Made by a program: the position numbers and the translations under genes. Positions 27,431 to 37,111 of a DNA stretch of 64,000 bases are shown in pieces. The notes under the pieces were generated by a model, which saw only the letters and a list, made by a program, of their open reading frames with translations, searched no databases and was not told the origin of the DNA. Positions within the stretch are counted from its first letter, which is position 1. The number at the start of each line of letters is the position of its first letter. Source of the stretch: CBDANW01 sp965197825 (GTDB taxonomy: Bacteria > Acidobacteriota > Vicinamibacteria > Marinacidobacterales > DATDRI01); assembly GCA_965197825.1 (NCBI GenBank), contig CBDANW010000002.1, forward strand, positions 930,001-994,000, read 5' to 3'.

Positions 27431-28702
27431 ATGAGAATCGCTCTGTTCTCGCCCTTACCTCCCTTGCCCACCGGCGTGGCGGATTACAGCCGGCTTCTTC
27501 TGCAAGGCTTGTCAGAAAGATTTCCGGTGGAGGCTTATACCGGCGAGACGATCGACCCGCCCCTCGACGTGCCCTGCTACTCGTGGCAGGAGTTCGAGAA
27601 GAGACAGTCCGTCGAACCGAGGGCACTGCCCCTTTACCAGATGGGGAACAGCCTGCACCACGACTTCATGTACCCGTTGGTCTTTCACCACCCGGGCGTG
27701 CTGGTGTTACACGATCTCGTGCTCCACCACTCCCGGCTCGCCATGTACATGAATAGCTCCGAAGTCGCCGACTACAAAGCGGACATGGGCGATACCGGGA
27801 AGCGAGATCGAGCGCTCGCTAAACTCTCCGCGTACACCGCGGAAGTCGAAGCTTCGTACCCCAACCGCGGCGGCGAGATCGCGGAGATCGCGATCCGAAT
27901 GGGCGGCGGCCGGCTACTCTACGAGTACCCGCTTCACGAGCTGCTGGTGCGAGCCAGCAAGATGACGCTGGTCCACAACCGCGCCGCCCGCGACGAGCTC
28001 GAAGCGCGGTGTCCGGAGAGCGCGATACGTGTGGTACGGATGGGGATGGAGCTGACCGACGTCGTGTCACGCGACGAGGCGCGCCGGCAGTTGCGTCTTG
28101 GGAAAGAAACCGTTCTGGCTTCTTTCGGGTTGGTGACTCCTGAAAAACGCATCTCGATCGCCCTTCGCTGCCTCAAACGGATGATCGATGAAGGCATGGA
28201 CGCCCGTTACATACTGGTCGGGGGAACCGTACCGCACTACGACGCGCGCGAGGAGGCTGCGCGATTGGGCGTCGCGGAGCGCGTCCAGTTCACCGAGCGG
28301 GTGTCGGAACCCGATTTTCGGCTGTACTCCTCGGCTGCGGACATCTGTTTGAATCTTCGCTACCCATCCGCCGGCGAAACCTCCGCCACGCTGCTCCGCC
28401 TGCTCGCCGCGGGCAGAGCGGTCATGGTCACGGATCAGATGCGCGAGCTCGACTACCCCAGCACCGTCGTCGCCCGAACAAGCCTCGACGGCGACGAGGA
28501 CGGCCTCTTCTGTGACGTGATGGATCTATTGCGCGATCCCGATCGCAGACGAAGACTCGCACGGTGCGCCCGTGAGTACGTCAAGGCCGAGCACAATCCG
28601 GACGCGATGTTCGACGACTACGCCGCCTGCCTGGCGGAGGCCGAAGGACTCCCCTCCCCTCCTATCGAGCTCCCCCGCCATCTTTATGGCGCAGATTCTT
28701 GA
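27431..28702 (+). CDS. GT4-family glycosyltransferase
   Basis: This is a 423-residue GT-B glycosyltransferase. It starts with RIALFSPLPPLPTGVADYSR, the N-terminal Rossmann strand and loop that many family-4 enzymes share, and continues with PGVLVLHDLVLHHSRLAMYM and LVHNRAARDELEARCPESAI. The C-terminal domain carries TVLASFGLVTPEKRISIALR, YILVGGTVPHYDAREEAARL and the nucleotide-binding PSAGETSATLLRLLAAGRAV, with the conserved Glu pair region shifted to GETSATL. I chose ATG 27431, 5 nt after the aminotransferase stop; the frame is open further up but there it overlaps that gene. It likely adds a hexose or amino sugar to a lipid-linked acceptor in the cytoplasm. Confidence 0.86.
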   Translation: MRIALFSPLPPLPTGVADYSRLLLQGLSERFPVEAYTGETIDPPLDVPCYSWQEFEKRQSVEPRALPLYQMGNSLHHDFMYPLVFHHPGVLVLHDLVLHHSRLAMYMNSSEVADYKADMGDTGKRDRALAKLSAYTAEVEASYPNRGGEIAEIAIRMGGGRLLYEYPLHELLVRASKMTLVHNRAARDELEARCPESAIRVVRMGMELTDVVSRDEARRQLRLGKETVLASFGLVTPEKRISIALRCLKRMIDEGMDARYILVGGTVPHYDAREEAARLGVAERVQFTERVSEPDFRLYSSAADICLNLRYPSAGETSATLLRLLAAGRAVMVTDQMRELDYPSTVVARTSLDGDEDGLFCDVMDLLRDPDRRRRLARCAREYVKAEHNPDAMFDDYAACLAEAEGLPSPPIELPRHLYGADS

Positions 28703-28747
28703 GCTGCGGCGACAATCTCAGACAAGATTTCCGCTAGGGAGAGTGGG

Positions 28748-30423
28748 CTACGGGATTCGAAGAACCCTGATTGTAGGCCCCTGCAGCTTTCCCTCCACCG
28801 GCTCGAACTCTGCTATCGACGGACAAATATTGAAGAGCCGCTGGTAGGCGCGGGTGACACGGTGCCCCGGACCGTAACGGCCATAGATCTGCGACGAAAC
28901 GATGATGTACTGCACACCCTCGCTACGATAGTCCGCAACGGATTTGTGAATGGCTCTCGCTTCCTGCGAGACGCGGAAGCGCTCTCGACCGGGGATCGGC
29001 GTGAATCTTTCCGCCACGAAGTGTGTTCCCGGCTCAAACGTTTCGTTGATCCATTCTCGCGCTACGTTTCCAGCGTCGGGCAGAGTTGCCTCCGTGTCGT
29101 AGAGAATCGACATGCGCGCCGGGAACCAGATGATCAGTGCCAACATCGCCGCCACGAGAACGGGCTCGAGCCACTCCGCTCGACGCCAGCGGGTCGTTGC
29201 CGCTGCCGTCTCGTGGATCGCATACGCCGCCAGAATCGCGAGGAACGGATACACGGGAATGAAGAGCCCCGGCCAGTTGACCCGTTGAGAGCTCGCGACC
29301 GAGGCGTAGATGACGGGAAAGGACAGCGCTACCGCGAGACGCGGGTCGAGCCGGTAGAGCGCCAGCGCGAGACCGCCGAGCGCCGCCAAGACCGCCAGGA
29401 TTCCCGCGCCGAAGATGGCCGCGTAGCGAGCGTGATGGTACCAGTTGTCCACACCCGTTCCGCCTTCCTTTCCCGCGAAACCGTACGAGTACAGATCGAA
29501 CGCGACGTGATTTAGAAACGTCCCCAAGTCGGCGAGGAAAAAGGGCGTGGTCGCTAAAAACACAACAACCGATCCACCGACGCCCAAGTAGAGATCGGGC
29601 GCGGTCAGGAAGCGTCGCCCGTGGCGCAACAGAACGGCAAGGAAGAAAGGAAGTACCACCAGGACACCGTTGTACTTCGTGCCCGTCGCCAGGCCGATGA
29701 CTACACCGCTAGCCAAGGCGAGCTTCCATCCACCCTCTTGCAAATAGACGATGGTGACGAAGACGCTCAGCGTCACCATGAAGACCAACATGCCATTCGG
29801 CTTGTTGATCTGTGACTGCATGACCGCCGACGGGAATACCGCCAGCAAGGACGCGGCCATCAAGCCGACTCGGGTCCCGAAGAGTCGTCTACCCAGTAAG
29901 AACGTGAGCAGAATGGCGGCGGTACCAAAGACGACGGCGACGAAACGGCCCCAGTACAACATGTCCTTCGACGGTGATCTCGTTCACGCTCTCCCAACGT
30001 CCCGAACGCGCTCCCGCCAGAAACACCACGGTATAAGTTCCCATGTTCACGTACAACTTCAGGCTGGGGTAGTACCACCAATGAGGGTTGAGCTCACCCC
30101 GCTTCATCATCGTGATCGTCGAGTGAACGGTGTCATACTCGTCGGCGACGTAGCTCTGGGGAAGACCGGAGCTAATACCCCAGAGGCGGAGCCCGAAACC
30201 CGCCGCCAAGATCGCGACCAGCACCGCGGGGACGGCGAAGCGGCGGGTGAGACCGAGAATGTCTTCGCGGGTTCGCGGAAGGCCCACGCGTTCGATGAAG
30301 AAAACGAGCCCGATGAAACCGAAGAGCAAGAAGGCCAGGAGTCTCCTGGAGGCGAGAGGCTCGAGAAATCTCAGGTAGTAAGCGTTGGTTAAGAAGGGTG
30401 GCGACGGCGAAGACGAGGAGCAA
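28748..30423 (-). pseudogene. GT39 (ArnT/PMT-like) glycosyltransferase, two frameshifts
   Basis: This is an inner-membrane GT39-type transferase that uses polyprenyl-phosphate sugars. The acidic catalytic loop SYVADEYDTVHSTITMMKRG, with the DE pair that marks GT39, and the HWWYYPSLKLYVNMG loop are visible, then TM blocks (VVFGTAAILLTFLLGRRLFG, GLATGTKYNGVLVVLPFFLA) and a periplasmic C-terminus (PDAGNVAREWINETFEPGTH, YIIVSSQIYGRYGPGHR). The frame changes near 30330 and near 29965. The likely start is TTG 30423. Rejoined, the protein has about 557 residues, close to family size. It converges on the GT4 gene with a 45-nt gap. Confidence 0.75.
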
Positions 30424-31522
30424 CCATCGGAGGGTAGGCCACCAGGATCCGGAAGGAAACCAACCGATCCCTGTTCGAGCCGCGCTCGACGTCCGTCAAA
30501 CTAGGCGCTCCTCAATTTCCTCAATGAGAAACGTGATACTAACATGGGTCCCGTTCGCAATCCAGATGTCGAGCCATCACACACGAGATCGATTGTCATG
30601 AGCCCGATCGGGGAACGCTGGCCCGTCGTCGGCCGCTGGTGCCTCGCGGCTCTCATCGTCGCGGCGGCTTCGTTCGTCATGCTGCTCGGCACCTTGCGTA
30701 CCGATCGCCTGAACGTGGACGTGGGCCCGGGAGATGCCGACTACACACAAGGTCTCTCCGACTTCTGGCGCTACGACGGCGAACGTACGTGGCGCGAGAT
30801 GGGACGAAGAGCCCGGGTGCATCTGCCGGTGACGATAGAGGGGCCGGGCCAGTTGTCGCTATCGGTGGCACAACCAGAATCGCATCCGATTCGACTCCGC
30901 GTCGAGTTCGACGACGGCACGGCGCGCGAAATCACGGTGGCTCCTTCCCGCGAAGTTCCAAGAGCTTCATCTTGAGCTTCCGGAGAGCCGCGTCCGAGGG
31001 GACGTCCGCCTTCGCACGGATACAGAAGAAGGTGCCGCCGGACGGCTTAGAATCGACCGCGTCCGTTGGAGCGGACGGAAGACACGCCCCCAACTGCGGC
31101 TGGCAGGGCAAGGTGCCGCCCTCATGGTGCTTTCGCTCTTGGCGCTCGGAGCGGCCGGCGTTTCCTTGCGGACGTCACTCGCCGGATCACTCTTCGTGGG
31201 CGCGGCGGTTACGGCGCTCAGCCTTCAGGATCCCTTCGTCACCATTCACCTCGTGCGACGCGGTGCGGTGGTGGCGATGCTGGGATTACCACTAGTCCTC
31301 GTGCTGCGATTTTTTGCGCGTCGCTTGACTCCAGCGTTCCTAGCGCTCGTCTACGGTGCGTTTCTCTTGAAGGCGTTCCTCGTGCTGCACCCTAGCTTCT
31401 ACTTCACCGATCTCCCCATTCACGAAACGCTGCTGGAGCTTGTCTACCATCGAGGCGTTGTGGACTTCTGGACTCGCCTTCCCGAATACCATGACCTTGC
31501 CCAGGAAAAGTGGACAGGTTGA

Positions 31523-32401
31523 TTATCTCGCATGAGCCGTTTTGAGGTCATGAATCCGTTCGAACACCATTGGGCTGTTGTAATCGAGTGACGAGTGGAG
31601 TCGATACGGATTGTAGAACCCCTCGATGTAGCTCGCGACCGCGTCTTTGGCCATACGTCGTGTTGGCCAACTACATCGGTGGAGGAGCTCGGTCTTGAGC
31701 GTGCCTAAGAAGCTCTCGGTCACGGCGTTGTCCCAGCAATCACCCTTGCGGCTCATCGAGCACACGATGCCGTACTCATCGAGCACGGCCTGGTAGGTCG
31801 CAGCCGCGTATTGAGTACCACGGTCTGAATGATGCACCAAGCCACTTTCCGGCAGGCGGCGCCCCAAGGCCATGTGAAGCGCCTCGAGAGCAAGCTCCGC
31901 GCGCAGGTGGGGCTGCATCGCCCAGCCTACGACACGACGCGAGAACAGATCGAGGATGACCGCCAAGTAGAGCCAGCCTTCCCAAGTCCGGATGTAGGTT
32001 ATGTCCGTCACCCAGAACTGGTTCGGTCGTTCGGCTTCGAAGTTCCGGCCGAGCACGTTGGGTGCGATGGGGCGATCGTGCTTGCTGTCGGTCGTGCGGC
32101 GAAAACGCTTGCTGGGCAGACCCTGCAGGCCCATCTCACGCATCAGCCGTGCCACTCGCTGCTTGCCTACCTCGACGTTCTCCCCGTCAAGCTGGCGACG
32201 TACACGCTCCCTGCCGTAGGTACCACGGCTATGGGCGTGGATCGCTTGGATGCGCAGCTTCAGCTTCCCATCCTCACACTGTCGCTTGCTGGGCGCGCGC
32301 TTCATCTGAGCGTAGTAGCCGCTGGTCGATACCCTCAGAACTCGGCACATCACCCGCACCGGGTAGTTGGCCCGCTCCGCGTGAATGAATTTGAATCTCA
32401 T
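31523..32401 (-). CDS. IS3-family transposase OrfB (DDE integrase domain)
   Basis: This 292-residue protein is the catalytic part of the IS3 transposase. The N-terminal HTH_21 region has RANYPVRVMCRVLRVSTSGY. The rve/DDE core has VTDITYIRTWEGWLYLAVIL (first Asp), SGLVHHSDRGTQYAAATYQA (second Asp) and DNAVTESFLGTLKTELLH (Glu). YNPYRLHSSLDYNSP closes the domain. ATG 32401 overlaps the OrfA stop (ATGA), so expression depends on coupling or on a -1 frameshift producing OrfAB, as known for this family. The frame is complete. Confidence 0.93.
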   Translation of the reverse strand: MRFKFIHAERANYPVRVMCRVLRVSTSGYYAQMKRAPSKRQCEDGKLKLRIQAIHAHSRGTYGRERVRRQLDGENVEVGKQRVARLMREMGLQGLPSKRFRRTTDSKHDRPIAPNVLGRNFEAERPNQFWVTDITYIRTWEGWLYLAVILDLFSRRVVGWAMQPHLRAELALEALHMALGRRLPESGLVHHSDRGTQYAAATYQAVLDEYGIVCSMSRKGDCWDNAVTESFLGTLKTELLHRCSWPTRRMAKDAVASYIEGFYNPYRLHSSLDYNSPMVFERIHDLKTAHAR

Positions 32402-32713
32402 TCGCTTTCCTTCGCGAAGAAGGCCGCCGCCTTTTTTAATATTTCTCGCTCTTGCTCCAACGTACGCACTCGACGCCGTAGCGAACGGAGCTCATCACGT
32501 TCCGCCGTCGTCAGAGCCTCGCGTGGACCTTCACCGTGATCAACTTTGTATTGTTTCACCCAGTTTCGAAGGGCCGATTCCGTCAGGTCCAGTTCCTTAG
32601 CGACCTGGCCGATGCTGCGCTCGCCCTCCCTGAACAGCCGGACCGCTTCCTTCTTGAACTTCCCCCGTGAACTTCCTGCGTCGTCGTTCTCCCATGGACG
32701 CCTCCAGGCGCAT
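32398..32713 (-). pseudogene. IS3-family OrfA, one-base insertion near the start
   Basis: This is the HTH protein of the IS. The frame carries KFKKEAVRLFREGERSIGQV, AKELDLTESALRNWVKQYK and a leucine-zipper-like coiled coil LRSLRRRVRTLEQEREILKK. The expected N-terminus MGERRRRKFTG (ATG 32695, or 32713 upstream) is in a different frame. A run of G at about 32664-32668 seems to hold one extra base. Unless this is a read error, OrfA cannot be made at full length and the element would be inactive. Confidence 0.7.
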
Positions 32714-33393
32714 TGTCGCGCCTCGGTTGATGTCCACAAAACCCGGGCAGGGTCACCAGGCCGCGCACAACCTGGGAGTCGCACCGGTGGGAGGTGTCTA
32801 TCAAGCCTTTCCCTTATCCGGCCGCCTTCTACCTCGTCGCTCATCTCGGCAACTCCGCGTACCACGCGCCCGAGCTATGGCTGAAGCTCGGGGGTGCGCT
32901 GTTCAGCGCTCTCGCCTTGCTTCCTCTCGGTTTTCTTGCCCGAAAACTCAGCCCAGAACGCCACGTCGATCTCGCCGCTAGTTTGGTTTACTTGCTGACT
33001 CCGGCCCTTACGCGCAGTCTCCTGCTCTTGGAATTGTCGGCCTTGCTGGGCCACCTCATGGATCTCGTCTTCATCGCCTATCTGGCGCGCATCTCACTGG
33101 AGCTCGTTCCCGCTCGCCGGGTGGTCGCGGCGGGCGCTCTCATCGCAACGAGCCTCACCGTCTCGCCCTGCGCTACTACTTTCTGGATCTCCTTCACTTT
33201 CAAAAAGAGCTCTACTGGGTGGGAGCCCTGCTCGCAGTGGCCACCGGGGTGATGGCGGCAGGCTTGATGCGGAAGAGCCGGACGGGGGCGCTCGCTGCGG
33301 TCGCGGTCATGCTGGCCATCGTCGGCGGCGGCATCATGGCATTTGGGGAAATGGCGCCGCGATTCTATGACCGCTACGCGTTCTTGTGAGTGC

Positions 33394-33744
33394 TTAGGGA
33401 AGATTCAGAAGGAGGTAGGCGGCAGCCACCGTTCCGACAAGCGCTGCGCCGTAGCACGCGGTGGCGATGAGCCCCGTCAAGTGCTTGACCTTCAACCCGT
33501 CGTAGAGCGTGTAGCGGAGGCGATGTGCGGCATGAAATAACGGTAGAGAGATGATGACGAAGAGATACAGGCGCGCTAGAGGATGCCTTACGAGGCCGAG
33601 GAGGGATGCGTGGCTCGGAGCCTCTAGCCAACCCATGGGGACAGCGATACCGATGACGAGCATGTGTACCGGGGATAGCAGTGCAGCCACTGTGCCCCCA
33701 GCACTGAAGACAAACCACAAAAACGGGGTCAGAGTCTTCAGCAT
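33394..33744 (-). CDS. frdD: Fumarate reductase/succinate dehydrogenase membrane anchor, FrdD-like
   Basis: This 116-residue hydrophobic subunit has three TM helices (LTPFLWFVFSAGGTVAALLS, VHMLVIGIAVPMGWLE, YLFVIISLPLFHAAHRLRY, and a final TACYGAALVGTVAAAYLLL). The motif FHAAHRLRYTLYDG in the second or third helix corresponds to the FrdD segment near the quinone site. It follows frdC directly, with its ATG adjacent to the frdC stop, as last gene of the frdABCD order. As in E. coli type enzymes it probably anchors the catalytic subunits and forms the quinone-binding pocket with FrdC. It converges on the interrupted plus-strand pseudogene. Confidence 0.9.
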   Translation of the reverse strand: MLKTLTPFLWFVFSAGGTVAALLSPVHMLVIGIAVPMGWLEAPSHASLLGLVRHPLARLYLFVIISLPLFHAAHRLRYTLYDGLKVKHLTGLIATACYGAALVGTVAAAYLLLNLP

Positions 33745-34161
33745 CTATAAACTCACCCAGATCCAGAGAACGATCGCCGAGAGCGTTACCCAGCCAACGT
33801 AGTTGGCAATGACGATCAGTCCATCGGGCATGCGCTTACCCGCGACCCCAACCACCATCGCCTTAGGGGCAAGGTGAAACCAAGTGAGGGCGTGAAACAA
33901 AATCCCGCCGAGGAAGAGGATGTTAAGCGCGATGAAAGCAGGGGATTCCAGGCGGGCAAGAAAATGTTGGTAGGCCGCCTCGCCCCCCAGGAGGGTGCGT
34001 AGCTGCCAGAGCGTCAAGAGAGCCAAGAACCCTACAGGTATACAGGTAAGTTCGCGAAGAATGAACTTCGTGTAAGCCCACCGCTCGAGCCACCACCAGA
34101 CGGAAACAGGTCGTCGGTACCACTTGGGGTGATAGAGCGTGTATTGGGCTCGATCGCTCAT
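33745..34161 (-). CDS. frdC: Fumarate reductase/succinate dehydrogenase membrane anchor, FrdC-like
   Basis: This is a 138-residue anchor subunit. It opens with SDRAQYTLYHPKWYRRPVSV and WWWLERWAYTKFILRELTCI, the cytoplasmic N-terminus and first helix that FrdC proteins share. Further TM helices follow: PVGFLALLTLWQLRTLLGGE, ALNILFLGGILFHALTWFHL and LIVIANYVGWVTLSAIVLWI. The His residues in FHALTWFHLAPK lie at the position of the family's quinone-side loop. ATG 34161 overlaps the frdB stop (ATGA), which fixes the start against a longer frame. With FrdD it makes a two-subunit, probably heme-poor anchor of the FrdABCD type; heme content cannot be decided from sequence. Confidence 0.9.
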   Translation of the reverse strand: MSDRAQYTLYHPKWYRRPVSVWWWLERWAYTKFILRELTCIPVGFLALLTLWQLRTLLGGEAAYQHFLARLESPAFIALNILFLGGILFHALTWFHLAPKAMVVGVAGKRMPDGLIVIANYVGWVTLSAIVLWIWVSL

Positions 34162-34901
34162 TTCGAGCCCCACGGCAGTAGCATGGATTTGAGCCAGTGG
34201 GTGGCACCGGTGAGCTTGTACTGCTGAATGGCGCCCGCCGGATCTACGCCTTTCGGGCAGACTTCCGTACACTCACCCACGAAAGTGCACTGCCACATGC
34301 CCCCGTCCCCGGAAAGAGCCGATAGCCGTTCCGCCGAGCCCTCGTCGCGGGAGTCTAGATTGTACCGCTGTGCCAAGGCGATGGCGGCGGGGCCGGTGAA
34401 ATCCGGCTCGAGCCCTATCACCGGACAAGCCGCGTAGCAGAGCAGGCAGTTGATACACATGCTGTGGTGCTTGTAGCTATCGAGTTCCTCGGGGGTTTGC
34501 AAATATTCACCCTCGGAAATGGGCTTCTCCTCGCCACGAACGAGCCAGGGCTTGACTTTCTTGAGCTTGTCCATGAACTCGGTGATATCTACCACCAGAT
34601 CGCGGATGATCGGGAAGAACTGCAGGGGCTCGATTTTGATCGGGCCGGGCACATAACTGGACAGAAAAGCCGCGCACGTGAGTGTTGGCTGACCGTTCAC
34701 CATCATGCCGCAGCTCCCGCAAACCCCCATGCGGCATGACCACCGGAAAGACAAGGAACCGTCGACTTCGTCTTTGATGTAGTTCAACGCATCCAAGATC
34801 GCCCAGTCCTTCCGAAAGGGCACATCGTACTCCTGGAGTGTCGGCTCGGCTTCCTGCTCTGGACGATAGCGCCCGATGGCGAGAGTTATCCTTTCAGCCA
34901 T
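34158..34901 (-). CDS. frdB: Fumarate reductase/succinate dehydrogenase iron-sulfur subunit
   Basis: This 247-residue electron-transfer subunit passes electrons between FAD in FrdA and quinone in the anchor. The [2Fe-2S] site is RWSCRMGVCGSCGMMVNG plus the Cys in PTLTCAAF. The [4Fe-4S] site is MCINCLLCYAACP. The [3Fe-4S] site uses Cys in WQCTFVGECTEVCPKGVDP and the CP of the previous motif. Order and spacing are canonical. It starts 5 nt after frdA and its stop overlaps frdC. Confidence 0.95.
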   Translation of the reverse strand: MAERITLAIGRYRPEQEAEPTLQEYDVPFRKDWAILDALNYIKDEVDGSLSFRWSCRMGVCGSCGMMVNGQPTLTCAAFLSSYVPGPIKIEPLQFFPIIRDLVVDITEFMDKLKKVKPWLVRGEEKPISEGEYLQTPEELDSYKHHSMCINCLLCYAACPVIGLEPDFTGPAAIALAQRYNLDSRDEGSAERLSALSGDGGMWQCTFVGECTEVCPKGVDPAGAIQQYKLTGATHWLKSMLLPWGSK

Positions 34902-34906
34902 GACAC

Positions 34907-36655
34907 CTACTTTCCGTAGACCCGTTTCCCGGGGGGCCAGCGAGTGATGGTAACCGGCAGGTAATCGATCCGCGGAGCTTCGCCCGGCTTCTGGTAGACG
35001 AGCGTGTGAGCCAAGAACTTCTCGTCGTCCCGCTCGGGATGGTCCGTTCTCTGGTGGGAGCCGCGAGATTCGGTGCGGGCTCGGGCCGAATGAACGATCG
35101 CTTCGGCGACCTCCAGCATATAGGAAAGCTCGAGAGCCGCCATCAGCTCGGTGTTGAAGGTATGGCTGCGATCATCGAGGGCGACGTCTTTGAACCTCTC
35201 CTGGAGACGTCCCAGCCTCTCCGCCCCTTTTTCGAGATCCGATCCATGGCGGTAGATACCGGCGCACTCTTCCGTCGTTTTCTGCATCTCGTCGCGCAGC
35301 TCGGCGATGCGCTCTTTGCCACCCGTCTTGTTCAAGAACTTCTCGTGCAATCGCCTCTCTTCGTCCTTCGCCTGAGCCAGGACCTCGGCGCTCGCGTCTT
35401 TGGCACTGTTCTCTAGGGCGAAATCGGTGGCCGACTTGCCTGCCCGCGCCCCGAATACGAGAAGCTCGGTGAGCGAATTCGAGCCGAGTCGATTCGCGCC
35501 GTTGATGCTTACGCACGCGACCTCGCCCGCCGCGAAGAGTCCGCGGAGCGGCGTGGCCCCATGGATATCGGTGTGCACACCGCCCATCATGTAGTGAACG
35601 ACCGGACGAACCGGGATCATCTCGTTTACCGGGTCGAGACCCGCGTACTTCTGACAAAGCTCGCGGACGAACGGCAGCTTCTTGTCAATCTTCTTCTCCC
35701 CCAGTTGGCGGATGTCCAGATGAACGTAGTCGCCGTAGGCCCCTTCCATGGTCCGGCCCTTTTCCTGCTCTTTGACGAAGGCCTGTGAGAGACGATCCCG
35801 AGGACCGAGCTCCATCGCGCGCAAGACGGGATGGGGCTGAGGCGTGCCCAGGTCGTAGTCCTGAAGGTAGCGGTAGCCGTCCTTGTTGAGCAGCCAGCCG
35901 CCCTCTGCGCGAGAGGCTTCGGTGATGAGGATCCCGGTAAATGGCAACCCGGTGGGATGGTATTGAACGAATTCCATGTCCTTGAGTGGAACGCCAGCCC
36001 GGTACGCGAGTGCCATCCCGTCACCGTTCTTGATGTTGGCGTTGGTCGTGAAGGAAAACACTTTCCCGCAACCACCGGTACAGAGAATGACGCTCTTGGC
36101 AAGAATCGTCACTATCTTCCCGCTAGAAAGCTCGATGGCGACGACTCCCTGACAGCGCCCCTCGTCGACCAAGAGCTTGGTGACGAAAAACTCGTCGTAG
36201 CGTTGGATGGGATCGTATTTGAGAGATGTCTGGAAGAGACTGTGCAGCATGTGAAAACCGGTCTTGTCGGCGGCGTACCAAGTGCGCTCGATCTTCATAC
36301 CGCCGAAGGGCCGTACGGCCACCTTCCCATCCGGAAGCCGGCTCCACGGGCAGCCCCAGTGCTCGAGTTGCAGCATCTCACCGGGGGCTTCATTGACGAA
36401 AACCTCGACCGCATCCTGATCGCACAACCAGTCCGCCCCGGAGATCGTGTCGTAAGCGTGGGCATCGAGACTGTCGTCGGGCTTGATCACCGCCGCCGCG
36501 CCGCCCTCGGCCGAAACCGTATGGCTCCGCATGGGATAGACCTTGGAGACGACCGCCAAGCTGAGCTTGGGGTTCGTTTCGGCGACAGCGATGGCGGCCC
36601 TCAAACCGGCGCCTCCGCCTCCAACAATCAACAAGTCATGCGAGAAGACTTCCAT
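34907..36655 (-). CDS. frdA: Fumarate reductase/succinate dehydrogenase flavoprotein subunit
   Basis: This is a 582-residue catalytic subunit. DLLIVGGGGAGLRAAIAVAE binds FAD. YPMRSHTVSAEGGAAAV holds the His that carries FAD covalently. QYHPTGLPFTGILITEASRA, VRPVVHYMMGGVHTDIHG and RLGSNSLTELLVFGARAGKS frame the fumarate/succinate site, with Arg and His residues of the family. I selected ATG 36655 (MEVFSHDLLIVGG), which fits the start of FrdA proteins; an ATG at 36760 would add 35 residues without homology. The four-gene order frdABCD and the FrdC/FrdD-like anchors argue for a menaquinone-linked enzyme, which may run as fumarate reductase or succinate dehydrogenase. First gene of its operon, divergent from ccmE. 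Confidence 0.95.
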   Translation of the reverse strand: MEVFSHDLLIVGGGGAGLRAAIAVAETNPKLSLAVVSKVYPMRSHTVSAEGGAAAVIKPDDSLDAHAYDTISGADWLCDQDAVEVFVNEAPGEMLQLEHWGCPWSRLPDGKVAVRPFGGMKIERTWYAADKTGFHMLHSLFQTSLKYDPIQRYDEFFVTKLLVDEGRCQGVVAIELSSGKIVTILAKSVILCTGGCGKVFSFTTNANIKNGDGMALAYRAGVPLKDMEFVQYHPTGLPFTGILITEASRAEGGWLLNKDGYRYLQDYDLGTPQPHPVLRAMELGPRDRLSQAFVKEQEKGRTMEGAYGDYVHLDIRQLGEKKIDKKLPFVRELCQKYAGLDPVNEMIPVRPVVHYMMGGVHTDIHGATPLRGLFAAGEVACVSINGANRLGSNSLTELLVFGARAGKSATDFALENSAKDASAEVLAQAKDEERRLHEKFLNKTGGKERIAELRDEMQKTTEECAGIYRHGSDLEKGAERLGRLQERFKDVALDDRSHTFNTELMAALELSYMLEVAEAIVHSARARTESRGSHQRTDHPERDDEKFLAHTLVYQKPGEAPRIDYLPVTITRWPPGKRVYGK

Positions 36656-37070
36656 CGGCCCGCTCTCCACAACATGATCAAGACTGATCAGGCTCGGTTC
36701 CTGCTTCCCAGAGAATCGTTTCACTTCGGCTTGCACCGAAGTCAGAGCGGCTCTCTCCACAGGCTTAGAATCCGGTGGAGCTCACCGTATTAAGAGATCT
36801 TGGTTAGCATACTCCGATTTCGTTCGTTAAGTTCACGTCCCGCCGTCACGGTATCCACGCCCGTGCTTCCTCGGCGATGGTGGTTCTAAGGACTCAACTT
36901 ACTGCATCACCTCCCTCTCCAACTGGACGGCTCGCCGCGCAGGAGTAACTTCCATTGCCCGCTTGGCTCTCGCAGGCCCCTGTTTCCCCAAACGCGTAGA
37001 CGTCGTCGACTCAGCAACGAGCCGCACTTGCTATGGAGGCTCGTCCTGGGGTCAGCTACTCATATGAAGA

Positions 37071-37111
37071 CGAATTTCTCGAGGTTCCCTCCCTCAAATT
37101 CGAGTTTTTTT
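37071..37111 (+). terminator. Rho-independent terminator-like hairpin
   Basis: Arms CGAATTT and GAGG pair with CCTC and AAATTCG across a 7-nt loop, with a 3-nt bulge on the left side, and are followed by AGTTTTTTT. The T run is on the plus strand only. No plus-strand gene lies upstream, since frdA runs the other way. Confidence 0.5.

Larger units (their letters stand above)
31510..32737 (-). mobile_element. IS3-family insertion sequence
   Basis: The element is 1228 bp. Its ends read GTGGACA inward from both sides (31510-31516 and the complement of 32731-32737). The flanks carry AAA (31507-31509) and AAA (32738-32740), consistent with the 3-bp target duplication usual for this family. It encodes orfA and orfB in overlapping frames on the minus strand, antisense to the gene it interrupts. 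Confidence 0.88.
30598..33389 (+). pseudogene. Multi-TM membrane protein split by an IS3 element
   Basis: The gene begins at ATG 30598 with one TM helix (GRWCLAALIVAAASFVMLLG) and a beta-rich extracytoplasmic domain (VDVGPGDADYTQGLSDFWRY, REITVAPSREVPR). After a frameshift near 30955 it continues with FQELHLELPESRVRGDVRLR and several TM segments (LMVLSLLALGAAGVSLRTSL, VVAMLGLPLVLVLRFFARR) to PEYHDLAQEK, where the IS3 element enters. Beyond the element it resumes with PGQGHQAAHNLGVAPVGGVY, shifts near 32812 into FPYPAAFYLVAHLGNSAYHA and more TM helices, shifts again near 33165 and ends at 33389 (MAPRFYDRYAFL). Removing one AAA target copy restores the frame at the insertion. A similar N-terminal domain survives at 46.4-46.9 kb. 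Function is unknown; likely glycan-related. Confidence 0.72.

Noticed and set aside
35831..36793. 320-codon plus-strand frame opposite frdA
   Set aside because: Antisense shadow of frdA, whose motifs are complete.
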